64,000 nucleotides of DNA. It comes from Rheum nobile. Taxonomy: Eukaryota; Streptophyta; Magnoliopsida; Caryophyllales; Polygonaceae. The position numbers and the translations under genes are program-made. Shown in pieces: positions 61,071 to 64,000 of the stretch. A model generated the notes under the pieces. It saw nothing but the letters and a program-made list of their open reading frames with translations, made no database searches and was not told the DNA's origin. Where the stretch lies: the NCBI GenBank assembly GCA_027886185.1, contig WOAB01000837.1, positions 806,001 through 870,000 on the forward strand, in the 5' to 3' direction. How positions within the stretch are numbered: position 1 is the stretch's first letter; each line of letters starts with the position of its first letter.

Positions 61071-61895
61071 ATTGTATTGTTTTGAGATTGTGAATGTTGA
61101 TTTTATGATTGTTGACATATTGCATCATGTTTGCTTTTTGAAATAAAGTTTCATTATTATTTAATTGTGGTTTAGAATTATATAAAATGTACTAATAATC
61201 TATAATCATCAAATAGGATCATCATAAAAGTTATGGTGGATGAAACCCTATTAAGTGAACTGATATTATGAATTATGAGTTGTCCGTAGTCTAAGTCATT
61301 AAATTGGACAAAAATGGCTCTATGCAGGCTATTATGTAAGTTGATTGATAGTGCCATGTTTCATGGGCTATATAGGGACATGAAGATGTCTAATCAATTA
61401 CATGGGTATGTATGGTGGATACGTATTGGGCAGACCTACCATAAGATTCTTCAAATGAGTTGTAGAATTTTAAGTTGAACTATGATTAAGAGATTCCTCA
61501 TACATGAGTGCGATATACCTCTTGCTTGGTGATTTGTAGTCTTTGACATTGTCAAACACCGTTGCATAAAAGGCGGCTATAAAGGCATTGATCGGGATTA
61601 CTGAAAATTGAGTGGGAGCTATAGTCACACAAGATTGGAGAAGTCCTCCTATTTATATATCTATATATATGGATAGGAACAGTGTCGTGGCAACTTGAAG
61701 AGTAAGAATTGAAAATGCATGGTTGTGCTCAAATGGATTAATAGTAATCATTTGTTTTGACAGTTCAAGCTCGGAGTTCAAGAAACAATTTGAATATTGA
61801 TATGGATTACATAAGATGTTATCATATCATCAAAGTAGACACTAAGTGACAAAGGAATTGATATTGCACACTTGTTTAAGGACAAGTGGGAGATT
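61071..61895. other. Non-coding region between copia pol and 3' LTR
   Basis: AT-rich spacer with no ORF, ending in the polypurine tract. Part of the copia relic. Confidence 0.6.
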
Positions 61896-62592
61896 GAAGG
61901 AATATGTCCCTTAATCAAGATGACAATTACTAATAATAGAATAGGATTATAATGGAGATTAATAATCCGGATAATTTAGGTAGTCTTAGTTCTTTCCTAG
62001 AAGTCAACTATGATTTATGGGACAAATTAGATTTGACCCATTGCTATTATATATGAGTCCTATAAGGTCACACATATTAGAGTAATTGGGCTAGATCAAA
62101 GCAATCCGAGACCCATGATGGGACTAGGGAATTTCGGCCATGTGTGTTAATTGGGAGAGTGGATTATTCATCACGTAATAATAAAGAGTTATCTAGTTAC
62201 TTGATGATATAAGGAAATATATCATTAGGAAATATAAGATATTGTATCGACTATAAATATTCCTTTTTCCTTGTAACAAGGGATTATTCCATTATCTCAT
62301 TTGTTGAGAAAAGCTCTCTCCCACAATTCACATCTAGGGCCGCTCGTGCATTGCAAGATAAAGACTTGGATTTTTCTCGTCCCGTTCTAGCAAACAAAGG
62401 CAAGGCGATCTAGTACCGTGCTCGTGTGGACCAAGTAGAGGAGTCACACTTGAGGCTCTATTCTCCAGGATGATCCCAGAAACATGTTTTGCATTAAAAG
62501 GTATGTTACTCTTTCATATGTGATTCATGTCAAGTTTATGCATGAGATCCTAAGTTAGATGTTAGAAAATTATTTTCTGAAATTCCACTTCA
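61896..62592 (+). repeat. 3' LTR of the copia relic
   Basis: Starts TGAAGGAATATG right after the polypurine tract and ends TTCCACTTCA. It has a TATAAATA-like box at about 62251. The right border is estimated from the TG...CA rule only. Confidence 0.55.
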
Positions 62593-62946
62593 AGCATCTA
62601 AATCCCTACACAAGATCCCAGCATAGCCACAGACTTCCAACACCTCATATTTTGACATTAGCAATTAGCCAACTATTCTATCACTTATCCTATTAAACAT
62701 CATATTTATAGTACCAAAAAACATCATTATTTATTTAAAGGTATCGTAGTTAATGAGTGTAACATATATGTGTGATACAAATACATCGTTCAAACCAATT
62801 TAATGGTCTCGAAAGATGCAGTTTGTTGAACTCAGTCCTTAGAAAAGTGAAGAGCTTATGTGTTCTAGGTATTCAAATGAGCCTAAAGAATAAGGCATTA
62901 GAAAAACGTTGTCTCTATATGCACATGAAAAATTGCCTATATGCAC
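62593..62946. other. AT-rich non-coding spacer
   Basis: No gene or repeat recognised. It separates the copia relic from the foldback element. Confidence 0.4.
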
Positions 62947-64000
62947 ACGAAATGGTGCGCTTAACTTAGCAGTGCAAATCTGTGCGCATAACTTAGCAGT
63001 ACAAGGGGCAAAATCGGGAAACAATGAAAATAGTCCAGCTCAAGCTGTGCGTTAAAGTTAAATGCACAAGCTATGCGTTTAATTTTAACGCACAAAAAAA
63101 AATTGCGTTAACATTAGCAGTACAACTATATAATATAACCAAATTCGATATAACTATAAGAATATAACCAATTTGGTTATATCTCATAGTTATATTCTAT
63201 AGTTATATACTATGGTTATATCATATATTATATTTTATAGTTATATACTATATATGGTTATATCCTATAGTTATATACTATGGTTACATCTAATTTGGTT
63301 ATATCATATCGTTATATACTATGGTTATATCCTATATTATATTCTATAGTTATATACTATGGTTATATCATATAGTATATATACTATGGTTATATCATAT
63401 AGTTATATACTATGGTTATAACCATAGTATATAACTATAAAATATAATATATGATATAACCAAATTGGATATAACTATAAGGATATAACCAAATTCGATA
63501 TAACTATAAGGATATATATAACCAAATTGGATATAACTATAAGATATAATCATAGTATATCTTATGGTTATACTATCGACCCGCAACGACCCGACCCACA
63601 ATCGACCCGCAAATTTTGACCCGCAATCGACCCGACCCGTAAATGACCCGACCCGATACGCTTAAACCCGAACCCGACCCGTTTGACACCTCTAGATATA
63701 ACCATAGTATATAACTATAGAATATAACCATAAGATATAACCAAATTGGTCATATCCTTATAGTTATATGCAATTTGATTATATCATAAAGTTGTATTGC
63801 TAATGTTAACGCAATTTTTTTTTCATGTGCGTTAACATTAGCAGTACACTTTTTTTTTCTTTTTTTTTGTACGTTAGCTATGCGTTTAACTTTAACGCAC
63901 ATCTTGGTCTGGACTTTTTTCATTTTTTTCCCGATTTTGCCCCTGTACTGCTAAGTTATGCACACAGATTTGTACTGCTAAGTTAAGCGCATCATTTTGT
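62947..64000. mobile_element. Foldback-type element with long inverted repeats
   Basis: The left arm (62947 to about 63140: GCGCTTAACTTAGCAGTG, GGGGCAAAATCGGGAAA, GTGCGTTAAAGTTAAA, TTGCGTTAACATTAGCAG) matches the inverse of the right arm (about 63785-64000) over some 200 bp. The right border may coincide with the window end. The middle is a highly repetitive AT-rich tract of GGTTATATCATATAGTTATA units in both orientations. A CCCGACCCG-rich insert (63579-63697) resembles the end of an hAT-type MITE. No coding sequence. Confidence 0.75.

Larger units (their letters stand above)
58640..62592 (+). mobile_element. Ty1/copia retrotransposon relic, 5' truncated
   Basis: Protein pieces run in copia order: pre-integrase, integrase, reverse transcriptase, end of RNase H. 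The purine tract AAGTGGGAGAT at about 61885-61895 is followed by a TG-starting LTR (61896 to about 62592, ending CACTTCA). No 5' LTR or gag is present; the left side abuts the unknown minus-strand ORF. Confidence 0.8.

Overview
The window is nuclear DNA of a flowering plant, most likely a eudicot. Genes have GT-AG introns in AT-rich DNA, and nearly all recognisable proteins are plant transposon proteins or plant gene families (exostosin GT47, SDE3-like helicase, RecQ, integrin-linked-type kinase). Only one ordinary host gene looks intact, the four-exon exostosin-family glycosyltransferase at 37920-39971. The rest is a stack of nested mobile elements and their captured or decayed cargo. No tRNA, rRNA or CRISPR array was seen.

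Layout. 1-3061: a decayed kinase fragment followed by the end of a CACTA (En/Spm) transposon with an Ulp1-like C-terminus. 3062-3554: the end of an Athila-like LTR. 3555-4099 and 10127-10357: two pieces of a FAR1/MULE transposase on the minus strand, separated by Athila-like element A (4100-10126, minus strand). 10937-11181: a Harbinger-like MITE. About 11214-37784: a giant Mutator-like element (MULE) next to the exostosin gene. It carries two tandem DUF1985-Ulp1 protease genes of the kind known from KAONASHI and CUMULE MULEs (an intact 857-codon gene and a decayed copy with the catalytic Cys replaced by Ser), a small unknown ORF, a MURA-type transposase, a small coiled-coil protein with a C-terminal membrane segment, and a degenerate SDE3-like RNA-silencing helicase. 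The transposase is split by Athila-like element B (22506-29708), which has a perfect CATGC target duplication.

40403-41117: a non-autonomous MULE with long terminal repeats and an 8-bp duplication. 42041-43170: a RecQ helicase pseudogene. 43918-57189: a 33-bp minisatellite split by two LTR elements, a Ty3/gypsy element lacking RT (43979-49992, GACTA duplication) and coding-free Athila-like element C (51136-55835, GTGAC duplication). 57455-58636: an unknown reverse ORF split by an hAT-like MITE. 58640-62592: a decayed Ty1/copia element. 62947-64000: a foldback element with about 200-bp arms.

Two signals are not explained by ordinary annotation. (1) The exact 9-mer TGACAGGAT occurs 22 times between 12390 and 33854, in exons and introns of all the MULE cargo genes, while I found no copy in the nested retrotransposon or elsewhere in the window. 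(2) The Athila-like elements carry many short GC-rich palindromes, in gag-pro coding sequence, leaders and LTRs alike. Their arms differ between families (CCGCG-NN-CGCGG against CGGCG-NN-CGCCG), but both arms change together, so the hairpin form is kept while the sequence is not.
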